Shown here: piece after piece, positions 27,301 through 33,765 of the stretch
Numbering within the stretch: position 1 is the first letter of the stretch
How the letters are laid out: every line of letters begins with the position of its first letter
From: Scolanthus callimorphus
Taxonomy: Eukaryota > Cnidaria > Anthozoa > Actiniaria > Edwardsiidae
Direction: 5' to 3'
Length of the DNA stretch: 64,000 nucleotides
Assembly (NCBI GenBank): GCA_033964015.1
Contig: CM066925.1
Location: 13,883,270 to 13,947,269, forward strand
The notes under the pieces: generated by a model
Told to the model about the DNA's origin: nothing
Databases searched by the model: none
What the model saw: the letters and a program-made list of their open reading frames with translations, nothing else
Made by a program: the position numbers and the translations under genes

Positions 27301-30300
27301 TAATGTCATAGAAATCGTCATTCTTGTTAACTTGAGTTGTTGTTGTTGCCATGGGAACCAAATCCTAACCTTTGACCTCCACTTAAAGAAATGAAACTTC
27401 AGAGCCTCCGCAGGTTCAGAAAATTCGCACCACTCTTAAAACCACCAGATGGAAATGGTAGGGAATAAGGTAGTATTTATCACTCCAATTTCTGATCTTG
27501 CACAACATTTTTAATTTCGAAGTTATTAAAGGGTATCAAGTTTCAAGATGTCCTAAAATAGGATTCCTAATGAAATGGTCACGTTTTCAAATTGGATCAG
27601 ATATACCTGTGATGGCCTTAAACACATCACATTGTTAAATCTTCAGAGTTTGAAACTTTTCCCGACCTGCCGAGGGCTTTTTTGAAAATTGCTTTAAGGT
27701 AAGGTTCAAAGGTCACATTCCATGTTTCCATGGAAACAAAACACAACATTTACTTGTTTCATGACCGTTAACAACCTTAACCATGTTTGACCTTGGAAGT
27801 AGCAAAGCCACTGAAGATAGACCACCCCTAACGTTTTTGATCCGCCATTTTGAATGCAAATGAGACCCAGGCCTTAACTCTCCTGAGAAAGGCCGGTTTA
27901 CACTTGCGATTTTTGTTCCATTTGTCGCGGCGATTTTTCTCGCGCGGAGTTGCAATTCCAATCTCTTTTGTAAACGAGATGCAAATCCGGTGCGATTTCT
28001 GCGGTCTCTTTTCTTCAAATCGAATCAAGTTGCAAAGAGTTTCGAACGTGTTTGACATCTCCGCGACATCACGCGACAAAAATCGCGGCAGATGGCGCCG
28101 AGTTGCACATAGTTTACATTAGTGATTTTGAGTTGACGCGTACTTGCGAGAAAAATCGTCGCGGGTCGCGCGACAAAAATTGCAGCAAAAATTGCAAGTG
28201 TAAACGGGCCTGAACTAAGTATGTATTTTCAGGGTGACAACGCGGGACAGCAGCGCTCTTCAGGCCTCAGACTACACTGGCAAGGTCAATGAGAGTGTTA
28301 CGTTCGCTCGTAACGAGTCTTCAAGAATGATCAATTTTACTTTGGAGGTCGATGATGTCGTGGAACATAGCGACGTCTTTAGAGCTTATTTGTCCACTGA
28401 AAATCCTTCAGTTTTACTGGGAAGGAAGGAAGCTAGTATTAACATCATCAACGACGACGCAGGTAAAAATGCTACCTCTTTTACAATTAGAGCGGTTTTC
28501 ACATGACTGTCGTGAGTTATTACAAATTACTCAGTAATTGCGATTGCGTCGGGTTGTGATTGGTCGAGAGCATGATCTTTGATCTTTCAGCAAAAGATCG
28601 CGTAGAGAAAAAATTAGAGTACTTGTTATTACTTCGCTCGCGAAAAGGAGAGATTGCGACCTCGCTTTGGTTTGTTGTTGAATTACTATCGCATTTGTCG
28701 ATTGGATAGTGAATTACTCATGAATTGCGTTCACGACAGTCATGTGAAAACAACTCTATCTAATCTAGTTGTGTTTTCCTTAAAGGCATATCAACCAGGA
28801 GCCTTTGCGCCCCGTTTTCTTTTGTTTTCAAATGGATCCATTGTATTTCGGCTGCTCTGATTGGCTAATAGATCGTAAAGGCTCTCGGCATGAGTCTCGA
28901 TCACTCGCGTCCATTTGATCAGCGTAGCAACACACCGAGTCAGAAAACGCATCCATTGTCATCGGCTGATTTAGGGAATAAGTGACGGTGAAGATTTTTG
29001 GGTATAGAATGGCCAACCATGCAAAATCAACTTTCTCTCGTAGTTACCATCGAATTTCAAGTCCCTCACAAAAGAGTTGTTGGTGCAGGAGAGAAAATAT
29101 CAGTGACACTGGTTATCACAAGTGGGAACCATGGGATACCTATTCCTATCAAGTGAGTATTTTGCATCAGGTCAGCATTGCGGAAACGGGATTTCTATGA
29201 ACTGTTAATAACTGCGACCTTCTAGCGCTGTTCACGCTGACGTCATCCATTGTTATTAATGTGCCAACGAGATCGATTGGTTCACAGAACAAAGGGCGCT
29301 ATTCAATCTACGGTGGGCACATTAGCATTAGAATGGCAATGTCGATAAACAGTGAATAGCGCTATATAGGCCAAAGACAGAATTCCAAATTTTGCTGGAA
29401 TTTTGAGGAGTATGGTCTTTAGATATTAAAGGCCTTGCATGGGAAGATAAAAACGTTTTTCTACAAAAATGTTTGAGAAATGGCTGCAGCAGAATGCAAT
29501 TGTAAAGAAAACAGATTAATTCATCAAAGCAAAAGCACGGGGGGTGTTGATTTTTCAGAATTTCGACTATAATTTGATGCAAGCGTGCTTTTTGTCATAA
29601 ACAGGATACGAAAATTAGAGATTTTCTGTCATAAACAGGGCCATATTTTGCGAGCTCGGGCGACACCCTCTATTAACTCTATTCTAAACACCTATTCCTC
29701 ATATTTTTCTCTCTGGTGCCCACGCCATTGCCATATAGTCACGCATTGTTTTTTTATTACTTTCAGTATCACTGTGGATCAAGGTGGATCTCTGCCTAAA
29801 TATCTCTCATTTTATGAATCATTGGCTTTTCCTGTCGGGACGAAAACCATCAGTTCTTCAGTAAATGTTTCCAGTGACATTGATTTAAGAAAGAACGTCA
29901 CTCTCACCATGACACTGGTCAGTCCCGACACGTCCTATATTCTCATTGGAAGCAGCAAGACTATTACATTTAAAATAAATAAAGCCAAAGGTAAGGCGAT
30001 ACAGTTATGAATTGTATGATAGATAGATGACGTTCAAGAAATATTACAATGGTTACATGATAATGTACGCGTGGTCCTGGAAGAAACCAAGGATAAAAAC
30101 AAATCAAAAGCTATTTACAGAACGATAACACGATTCCAGGCAACGTTACTCTGATTGCGATCATTTTCTCTTGGGGGGTACCCACTGGATAGTAGTTCAT
30201 AGTAGACACATTAATTTATATATTATATTTTCTACGTTATAGGAAAGAAGAACAAACAACAGCAGGACCAACTTTGTACGTTGTTTAGCAAGATTATCAG

Positions 30301-33300
30301 TGTTAAGTTGTTTCAGTTTTGAGTATATCAAACGAGCCCCAGTTAACACCCCTCAGTAACAGACCCACCGAACTGTAGTTTCCCGGATAAATTCATTGGG
30401 TTAGACAAATTTTCGCTCGGTCAGTTCACGCGCGCGTGTTTACCAGTCTTTTCATATAATGGAAGCATGGACTCAAACACACAGGGTACCCAAATTTCGC
30501 ATTGGGTTAGGAAAAAATTGCCCGGGTCAAATTAAAAAATCGCTGGCTCTTGGGTAGGCTAAAAACTCACTGGGTAGAGCCAGAATTTCCACTGGGTCAG
30601 GTTTCGGCGTTTTGTCAGCCTAATGTACGTGGAATATTTTCGACTGATCGAACTTGGTTAATCAAATATAAATGTGTGATTTTAGATGGGTATTTCCGCT
30701 ACACGTAAAAACGATAACAAGGGCAGGCGCTCTTTGAGTGTTTGTTGAAGAACTACTGCAGATGGGTTGGACTCTCATATCAACCTCTTCCCGTAGATAG
30801 CCCATTTCACTAGGTTGTAGTGGATACGATAGGGCCCTCTCGCTCCTGCAACCGTTTCATCTTGGGCTTCAGTGACTAATTTACCCATTGACACGAGGAT
30901 GCTTATGACAGTTTTGCGTTTAGTTATCAATGTTAGCCCAAAACTGTATAGGTGAAAGAGAAATTTCAGAATAAAGAAAATCAACTAAAACTAAAAATCT
31001 TACGCAATACTTTTTTCTTGCCAATTTCTTCTTATTTTTCAGTCACCGATTTCCAGTTTGATCAACTGACCATCATGTTATCCGCTGCCAGCGGCCTGAC
31101 CGTCTTGTTCCTTTTGACTGCCATCACATTCTCCTGCTTGGTCACCAAATCGTAAGTAGAGCCTGCTCAACCTGCCTATAATGCACTGTTTGACACCGTT
31201 TGTGATGCCAACAAAATGGCGGCTTTGACAAAAATCTCAAACACACCTAAAAGATAGCAAAGATAACCGCATTTTTCGGTGAGAGCCCCCACACAAACAC
31301 AATCGTTCACCACATACGGGAATACGAATTCAAAGTACTTCAATTTTTGCCATAAAAACGAGAGCAAGGCTCGTACATCGCACAGTCAGAGCTTCTGAAG
31401 CAATGCAAACAAACAAAACAAAACAAAACAAACAAACTTTGTTTTAACTCGAATTTATAGAATAGCTTTTAACAGTTGATGTACAGCCATTACAGCTAAT
31501 TTCTCCGAGTATTATACATAAACAACACATATAAGAACCCCAACTGGTCGGGAGGCAAACCAGTCGGCTATGTACAAAGAATGGTCGAGGAGTAATGCGT
31601 CATGGGCGATGGACCTAATGCTTTCCATTTCAGATCTCGTGGCATTCCTCTGACTATTCTCTATATTATGCGCAAAAGATATTTAACAATTATTCCTCGA
31701 GCCCGTGCTATTGACTCAATGTTATAAGGTCACGCAAATTACAATACCCACAATACCGTTCGGTCAAAGCTATTTTGAAAGCCCATATGAATATGATGGA
31801 AGCATTCCAAACAAAGAATGATGCATTTTAGGAAGGACGCATGTTCTAAAATGGGGAAAATTTACACTCAAGCTGAAGATCGAGGTGTGATTGTTTTTAG
31901 GTATGACATAGGTGCTCGGCTGCGTTTCATGAGCTGGGGGAAACATTTGTTATTCTTGATACTTTTCTATAACAGATTCGCTACAGCAGCAAAGGTGCCA
32001 GCATTGCAAAGCGTCAAGAGAAGCTAAAATGGGCCACAAGAAAAGTACTAAAAGAAAATGAGCATTGTAATGCTTGAGTATCTACAACAGAAACCGGAAT
32101 TGTAATATGAAATATGAAAATTAAATATCGTTATGCATTGAGTCATACTCATTTTATCTAGGGATATCACATTCATTCTCCTACCCAGAGTTCCCCGGCT
32201 CGTCACAGGGGCGTAGGGAGAATTTCTATAGGGTGGGGAGGTCCAAATTGGGTTCAAAATAAAAAAAGGTTGCTCTCAAATATCGGACAGATGTGAAAGG
32301 GTATTCAACAAACCTACAATGGTAATTTGGTTATTCCGAGCGATTTTAACTGTTTTCTTTAAGTGTGCCCATTAATGTATTGGATTGTTTTATTAGCTGT
32401 TCATTTTGATCAGAGTTACAATCCTGGAGTAAATGACCTGCGCCTGTCGTTTATAGTAGGAACAACCTGATAGATAAGGCTTATATATTAATTAAAGACT
32501 TTTACTTAATTACCATACACGGTATATATCTGGCAAGAAATAATAACTGACCTTTCCAAGAAAGGCGGTTTGGGTGCAGATCAAACTGAGGGGTGCGAGA
32601 CCTTATACCATTGCATTTGAATCTCTTGCTGCTTCTATTTATATCAAGAAATCTGCGGTCTGGCTGTGGTGTTTTGAACATCGTTTCCAGAATCTTTGGC
32701 CGAGAAAAAACAATATAGCGACTAATTCTTTCTTTAGTTTTTCACTATAGACATCCTAGAGAAAGTAATGATGGGAATTTCCTAATAAGATTTCGAAACA
32801 ACGGTAAGTCGAAAGTGGCGAAACTTGACATCGCGTCGACGAACCTTTTTCGCGTGCACCCCACACTTTGATCTTCTCTCGAGTACCGAAAATGTATTTC
32901 GAAGAGAATCCCTTATATCATATGAAAAACAGAACTAAAATATAATGGATGTTCCTACATGGCATAACGACACATTAATATTTCTTTGGTACCATAAATC
33001 ATTTTTTTTTTTCAAAATAAATACAAATAATTATTAACTCCATCAGTGTTTTATACACTGAATATTCCAGCACTGGCATTTCATAAATAAAAAAAACCGA
33101 TATACCATTATATATCAAGATGGGCGGGTTTTCCCATACATACTGTGTTTAATAATTATTCCTCAAGCACGAATGGGCTCTGACTCAGAGGCCATGAGGG
33201 CGAGAGACTAGAATAGTTTTAGTCAAATCACACTAGGTCAATTTGTATGAGCCAAGGAAGGTTTTTTGTCTGGTCATTTGCAAGTTTCTGGCTTTCAAAT

Positions 33301-33627
33301 CCGCCACTTTTCGCTGCTAGTAGGCTATAATTTACAGCCTACTAGTAGCTCAACCAATCAGAACGCAGCATTGACAATAGACCACTAGTATGATTTGACT
33401 GATGTTGCAAAACGTGCCAGAATTGTACCGGTATAACTGTATTAACAGGCAGTACCGTACCAGAATTGTACCGGTCCGGTTTTGTACCGGTCTCATGTGA
33501 CCGGGGTCTTAAACTCAATTGTGTCACTGCACTGAATTGCGTTATTCACAAGAAAATCCGGAATTTCATTGGCTAGCAGTCATGTAAGATCTGCTTCTCT
33601 TCAGTATTAAACACAGCTATGGAATGA
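9293..33627 (+). CDS. TSP1 plus eleven Calx-beta repeats, single-pass membrane protein (gene span)
   Basis: This span covers a multi-exon gene; its exons are listed separately. Order: signal peptide (9293 onward), TSP1 (to 9553), eleven Calx-beta-like domains (11707-29990), a transmembrane exon (31043-31151), then an uncertain tail. From the TSP1 exon to the membrane exon every junction keeps frame: each domain has an a exon (phase 1 to 2, usually 106 bp) and a b exon (phase 2 to 1, 224-236 bp). The product is about 1,350 residues. Calx-beta domains are known from Na/Ca exchangers, integrin beta-4 and large cell-surface proteins, and several bind calcium; TSP1 domains bind matrix partners. 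I infer a cell-surface, calcium-sensitive adhesion or matrix protein. Repeats 3-10 end in an acidic IENDD-type motif and carry N-glycosylation sequons. It is not an adhesion GPCR as far as visible, since there is only one membrane helix. Cnidarian proteins of similar make-up probably exist, but I cannot name an ortholog. Confidence 0.85.
9392..9553 (+). CDS. TSP1 domain exon
   Basis: The exon encodes [20 protein letters not shown], then GTQSRTRYK and a C-x3-C-x9-C-x4-C tail ([16 protein letters not shown]). This is the TSP1 pattern: the Trp of the WxxW ladder is present but the second Trp is Tyr, and the RTR layer residues are present. The donor GTGT|GTAAGT at 9554 splits the last Cys codon after T, and the next exon starts GC, so the Cys is restored across the junction. 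That makes the splice call firm. Taken from 9392 the exon is 162 bp with phase 1 at both ends, as usual for extracellular modules. Confidence 0.85.
10200..10850. repeat. CRE-like palindromes and tandem unit
   Basis: ATCTTTGGAAGGGATGAACC or a one-base variant occurs near 10231, 10340 and 10823. Two copies are preceded by paired TGACGTCA-type sites (near 10298-10320 and 10779-10798). Between them lie repeated CATATAATCTC and GATCGCGATCGCCCCGATCG-like palindromic stretches. No gene is seen; it looks like a broken mobile element with degenerate copies. Confidence 0.5.
10855..11010 (+). mobile_element. relict arm of the long-TIR element
   Basis: TTACGAACCAAGTTAATGAG, ACAAATTAGTATTCAACTTT and GAGAGCATTTGTTTTTTCCT match the outer left arm of the element at 41878-47322 in order and orientation, with point differences. 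Only the first 150 bp or so of the arm is present. Confidence 0.7.
11360..11666. mobile_element. foldback element next to a splice acceptor
   Basis: TAAAACTGTAGTGATGCAAG at the left tip is mirrored at the right tip. The arms include CTGGCTACGCCTATTCGATC and GACATCCATGCTTAAAGGCC with their exact reverse complements around a centre near 11510. A related fragment (TTTGCGCCCCGTTTTCTTTT) lies at 28801-28890. It has no coding content. Confidence 0.8.
11707..11818 (+). CDS. Calx-beta repeat 1, first-half exon
   Basis: It encodes [20 protein letters not shown] and [16 protein letters not shown]. The acceptor is CACCAG and the donor AC|GTGAGT (phase 1 to 2). It aligns with the later a exons (F-x2-x2-Y...G-x-L-x-L-x-I) but is the most divergent of them and lacks the RED acidic motif. 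Confidence 0.8.
11819..13975. other. intron
   Basis: It carries family A element copy 1 (11832-12126), a stretch at 12640 with an AAGATGGCGGC (YY1-like) motif followed by a donor-like GATG|GTAAAC, and otherwise AT-rich DNA. The YY1-like site could be a nested promoter; no coding gene could be built from it. The minus-strand frame 12630-12923 and the plus-strand frame 13297-13662 show no domain. Confidence 0.5.
11832..12126 (+). mobile_element. hairpin MITE, family A, copy 1
   Basis: It begins TTAGAAAATAACACCTATGT and ends in TACTTTTATTGCTTAATTA. The second half folds: GCAATAAAAATACTTTCTGC and CTTACAAACACTCGGGGAAT pair with the end of the element. Five copies occur in the window (also 16172-16449, 26853-27172, 47345-47608, 48537-48857). 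A 63-codon open frame (MLYCECAH...) recurs in them but is a by-product of sequence conservation. Confidence 0.85.
13976..14211 (+). CDS. Calx-beta repeat 1, second-half exon
   Basis: It encodes [38 protein letters not shown] and a final [11 protein letters not shown]. Acceptor TACACAG, donor GTAG|GTATGA (phase 2 to 1). LDY, the FLPGE turn and the closing acidic DND follow the Calx-beta pattern. Confidence 0.9.
14300..14540. mobile_element. MITE family D, copy 1
   Basis: AGAGCTGTTTTTACATGACT on the left and CACGACAGTC near the right tip are inverted ends. The interior has several ATTGG/CCAAT motifs. A better preserved copy lies at 28487-28764, whose ends are ACATGACTGTCGTGA and TCACGACAGTCATGTGAAAA. 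Confidence 0.7.
14542..15505. mobile_element. TIR element, about 960 bp, non-autonomous
   Basis: GGGTTGGTTTACAAAGG and AGCGCAAGCGTTAAGGTATG on the left are mirrored by CATACCTTAACGCAAGTG, GCGCTTGCGCT and GTGAACCAACCCTT on the right. Interior frames (14582-14860, 14926-15159) are AT-rich and carry no motif I know. Confidence 0.65.
15943..16069 (+). CDS. Calx-beta repeat 2, first-half exon
   Basis: It encodes [42 protein letters not shown]. Acceptor CGGTCAG, donor TCAA|GTAAGT (phase 1 to 2). At 127 bp it is longer than the later a exons by an N-terminal insert (QPLSDPS). Confidence 0.85.
16172..16449 (+). mobile_element. hairpin MITE, family A, copy 2
   Basis: Same start (ATTAGAAAATAACACCTATG) and end (TTTATTGCTTAAT) as copy 1. 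The centre differs: CTCGCCTTCGGCTCGTGTCT replaces the GAATGTTGGTCGAACTGATA arm. Confidence 0.85.
16643..17092. mobile_element. foldback MITE, family B, copy 2
   Basis: GGACTCCCATATTTTTTGGT and CGGGGATGATCGTCGGAAAT on the left are mirrored by GACGATCATCCCCGACCAAA and ATATGGGAGTCCCCCC on the right. It shares internal TAAAAGATACC blocks with copy 1 (4415-4863). A related element with other ends (GATAGGGGTGCTCGCCGGGA and GTCGAGCACTCCTGTCAGG) follows at about 17136-17492. Confidence 0.8.
17136..17492. mobile_element. TIR element related in layout to family B
   Basis: The inverted tips are GGGGTGCTCGCCGGGAC and GTCGAGCACTCCTGTCAGG, with internal ACCCCTAAAATA-type motifs like those of family B but different end sequences. 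It is non-coding and lies 40 bp after family B copy 2. Confidence 0.5.
17966..18155. mobile_element. MITE family E, copy 1
   Basis: AGAGCTCCCCGGCTCGTCAC on the left and GACGAGCCAGGGAGCTCTGG on the right are inverted ends. Shared core: GACGCATGCGCGAGAT and AATCAGCCAATCA. Copies also lie at 20515-20715 and 25995-26200, with an end fragment near 32184; all are in introns or flank of this gene. Confidence 0.75.
18265..18494 (+). CDS. Calx-beta repeat 2, second-half exon
   Basis: It encodes [39 protein letters not shown] and [10 protein letters not shown]. Acceptor CCTGCAG, donor AAAG|GTAAGA (phase 2 to 1). Confidence 0.92.
18608..18713 (+). CDS. Calx-beta repeat 3, first-half exon
   Basis: It encodes [35 protein letters not shown]. 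Acceptor ATTTTCAG, donor CCT|GTAAGT (phase 1 to 2), 106 bp. The R-E-D acidic turn typical of the later repeats first appears here. Confidence 0.94.
18793..19025 (+). CDS. Calx-beta repeat 3, second-half exon
   Basis: It encodes [39 protein letters not shown] and [11 protein letters not shown]. Acceptor CGTCTAG, donor AAAG|GTGATT. Sequons NLT and NIT are present. Confidence 0.94.
19187..19292 (+). CDS. Calx-beta repeat 4, first-half exon
   Basis: It encodes [35 protein letters not shown]. Acceptor ATTTTCAG, donor CCT|GTAAGT. It is nearly identical to the a exons of repeats 3, 6 and 7, with RED changed to REG. Confidence 0.94.
19829..20061 (+). CDS. Calx-beta repeat 4, second-half exon
   Basis: It encodes [39 protein letters not shown] and [10 protein letters not shown]. 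Acceptor TTGTCGAG (a weak pyrimidine tract, TGCTTTTTCTTGTCGAG), donor ACAG|GTGAAA. Its closest relative is repeat 7b ([14 protein letters not shown]). Confidence 0.92.
20191..20296 (+). CDS. Calx-beta repeat 5, first-half exon
   Basis: It encodes [35 protein letters not shown]. Acceptor TTTTTCCAG, donor CCT|GTAAGT. It differs more from repeats 3, 4, 6 and 7 than those do from each other. Confidence 0.93.
20515..20715. mobile_element. MITE family E, copy 2 (diverged)
   Basis: The core GACGCATGCGCGAGATCTGA and AAAATCAGTCAATCA match family E copies 1 and 3. The ends (CTACTCGGCTCGTACCAC and ACGAGGTTACGAGTCGGGAG) are decayed. Confidence 0.6.
20776..21008 (+). CDS. Calx-beta repeat 5, second-half exon
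   Basis: It encodes [39 protein letters not shown] and [10 protein letters not shown]. Acceptor CGTCTAG, donor AAAG|GTGATT. It resembles repeat 3b ([15 protein letters not shown] in both). Confidence 0.94.
21180..21285 (+). CDS. Calx-beta repeat 6, first-half exon
   Basis: It encodes [34 protein letters not shown]. Acceptor ATTTTCAG, donor CAT|GTAAGT, 106 bp, phase 1 to 2. Confidence 0.94.
21372..21601 (+). CDS. Calx-beta repeat 6, second-half exon
   Basis: It encodes [39 protein letters not shown] and [11 protein letters not shown]. One codon shorter than the usual b exon because of a deletion near SSQNVTI. Acceptor TTGTCCAG, donor AAAG|GTGATT. Confidence 0.94.
21770..21875 (+). CDS. Calx-beta repeat 7, first-half exon
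   Basis: It encodes [34 protein letters not shown]. Acceptor ATTTTCAG, donor CCA|GTATGT (the other repeats use GTAAGT). Confidence 0.93.
22530..22762 (+). CDS. Calx-beta repeat 7, second-half exon
   Basis: It encodes [39 protein letters not shown] and [11 protein letters not shown]. Acceptor CTTGTCCAG, donor GCCG|GTAAAT. Confidence 0.93.
22856..22961 (+). CDS. Calx-beta repeat 8, first-half exon
   Basis: It encodes [34 protein letters not shown]. Acceptor CTTCCAG, donor CCA|GTAAGT. Confidence 0.93.
22995..23205. mobile_element. MITE with about 50 bp inverted ends
   Basis: GATGATTCCTTTGGGTGG and the tip AAATCGGCTAACGGTGTTAA, near 22998 onward, are mirrored by GTAAACACCGTTATCCGATTT. GCCACCCAATTCAGATCATG pairs with CATGATCTGCATTGGTGGC. 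Centre near 23100. Confidence 0.75.
23786..24018 (+). CDS. Calx-beta repeat 8, second-half exon
   Basis: It encodes [39 protein letters not shown] and [11 protein letters not shown]. Acceptor TTTTTCAG, donor ACAG|GTAATA. Confidence 0.93.
24708..24845 (+). repeat. hexanucleotide array in two pure blocks
   Basis: Fifteen GACCGT units (24708-24797) are followed directly by eight GACCGC units (24798-24845), with no mixing. Read on the plus strand the array gives alternating Asp-Arg and stays open into exon 9a, but exon 9a has its own acceptor at 24927 in the usual position, so the array is intronic. Confidence 0.95.
24928..25033 (+). CDS. Calx-beta repeat 9, first-half exon
   Basis: It encodes [35 protein letters not shown]. 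Acceptor ATCTTCCAG, donor CCT|GTAAGT. It lies 82 bp after the hexanucleotide array. Confidence 0.93.
25114..25253. mobile_element. short MITE
   Basis: CCCTGCTAGCAGAGG and CTCTTTTCTC on the left are mirrored by GAGAAAAGAGACCTCTGCTA and GCAGGG on the right. A further internal copy of GAAAAGAGACCTCTGC lies at 25166-25182. Confidence 0.75.
25603..25835 (+). CDS. Calx-beta repeat 9, second-half exon
   Basis: It encodes [39 protein letters not shown] and [11 protein letters not shown]. Acceptor CTTTTCAG, donor ACAG|GTATAT. Confidence 0.93.
25995..26200. mobile_element. MITE family E, copy 3
   Basis: CCAGAGCTCCCCGGCTCGTC on the left and GACGAGCCAGGCAGCTCTGG on the right are inverted ends; the core GACGCATGCGCGAGATTAAA is shared with copies 1 and 2. 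It ends about 60 bp before exon 10a. Confidence 0.75.
26260..26365 (+). CDS. Calx-beta repeat 10, first-half exon
   Basis: It encodes [35 protein letters not shown]. Acceptor TTTATAG, donor GCT|GTAAGT. Confidence 0.92.
26452..26738 (-). mobile_element. MITE family F, copy 1 (inverted)
   Basis: This is a reverse-complement relative of 27889-28213, sharing CGCGATTTTTGTCGCGTGAT, GTTCGAAACTCTTTGCAACT and AGAAAAATCGCCGCGACAAA. The ends are partly lost. Confidence 0.65.
26853..27172 (+). mobile_element. hairpin MITE, family A, copy 3
   Basis: It has the family A start and end; the centre keeps both the GAATGTTGGTCGAACTGATA arm and the CTCGCCTTCGGCTCGTGTCT segment, so it is the fullest plus-strand copy. 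Confidence 0.85.
27889..28213 (+). mobile_element. MITE family F, copy 2
   Basis: GGCCGGTTTACACTTGCGAT on the left and TTGCAAGTGTAAACGGGCC on the right are inverted ends. The interior is rich in GCGATTTTTCTCGCG-type motifs. It ends 19 bp before exon 10b, so the region that should hold that exon's branch site lies in or next to the element. Confidence 0.8.
28233..28462 (+). CDS. Calx-beta repeat 10, second-half exon
   Basis: It encodes [39 protein letters not shown] and [10 protein letters not shown]. Acceptor TATTTTCAG, donor GCAG|GTAAAA. One codon shorter than most b exons. Confidence 0.92.
28487..28764. mobile_element. MITE family D, copy 2
   Basis: TTTTCACATGACTGTCGTGA on the left is mirrored by TTCACGACAGTCATGTGAAAA on the right. 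The interior matches 14300-14540 (GATTGGTCGAGAGCATGATC). Confidence 0.8.
29044..29152 (+). CDS. Calx-beta repeat 11, first-half exon (diverged)
   Basis: It encodes [35 protein letters not shown]. Acceptor TCTCGTAG, donor TCAA|GTGAGT (phase 1 to 2). The R-E-D turn is replaced by G-A-G, so I expect loss of calcium ligands. Confidence 0.82.
29221..29366. mobile_element. MITE family C, copy 2
   Basis: It begins CTAGCGCTGTTCACGCTGAC and ends AACAGTGAATAGCGCTA; the body matches 9037-9179. Confidence 0.75.
29767..29990 (+). CDS. Calx-beta repeat 11, second-half exon (diverged)
   Basis: It encodes [38 protein letters not shown] and [10 protein letters not shown]. Acceptor CTTTCAG, donor AAAG|GTAAGG. 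The closing acidic triplet is replaced by KINKAK, so this membrane-proximal copy is degenerate. Confidence 0.85.
29991..31042. other. intron, no feature seen
   Basis: AT-rich sequence between repeat 11 and the membrane exon. I see no exon with a usable phase and no clear repeat. Confidence 0.6.
31043..31151 (+). CDS. transmembrane exon
   Basis: It encodes [11 protein letters not shown] and then [20 protein letters not shown] with CLVTKS. This is a hydrophobic helix of about 22 residues, followed by a Lys at the cytoplasmic face. Acceptor TTTTTCAG (phase 1), donor AAATC|GTAAGT (phase 2). The phase continues from exon 11b. Confidence 0.87.
31634..31727 (+). CDS. possible terminal exon (alternative 1)
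   Basis: Acceptor CATTTCAG in the right phase, reading [20 protein letters not shown] and stop at 31725-31727. The second half overlaps a repeat found again near 33150 (AATTATTCCTC...), so it may be an exonised repeat or a chance frame. Confidence 0.25.
32751..32803 (+). CDS. possible cytoplasmic exon (alternative 2)
   Basis: Acceptor TTCACTATAG, frame [17 protein letters not shown] in the phase left by the membrane exon, donor ACG|GTAAGT (phase 1). The product is hydrophilic, as a cytoplasmic tail should be, and both splice sites are good. I prefer this to the exon at 31634. Confidence 0.45.
33605..33627 (+). CDS. possible last exon
   Basis: Acceptor CTTCTCTTCAG (phase 1) gives VLNTAME and stop TGA at 33625-33627. 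If joined to 32751-32803 the tail is about 27 residues. It ends 77 bp before the stop codon of the convergent RASSF gene. Confidence 0.25.
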
Positions 33628-33704
33628 TTAGTTCGTATAAGAAAACCAAGACTGAAATACTCTAATTATAATATTGTATAGTTAATAGCTAATCACGAAC
33701 AGTC

Positions 33705-33765
33705 CTAGACTGCTGTGGATATTTCAGATAACTGCTCTTGTAACTTCTTTCTGTAAAGTTCATAC
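33705..33765 (-). CDS. LIM-RASSF exon 12, SARAH C-terminus and stop
   Basis: Acceptor ACATTTAG (phase 2), then [19 protein letters not shown] and TAG at 33705-33707. It completes the heptad-like helix begun in exon 11; the Trp codon is split TG|G. Confidence 0.9.
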
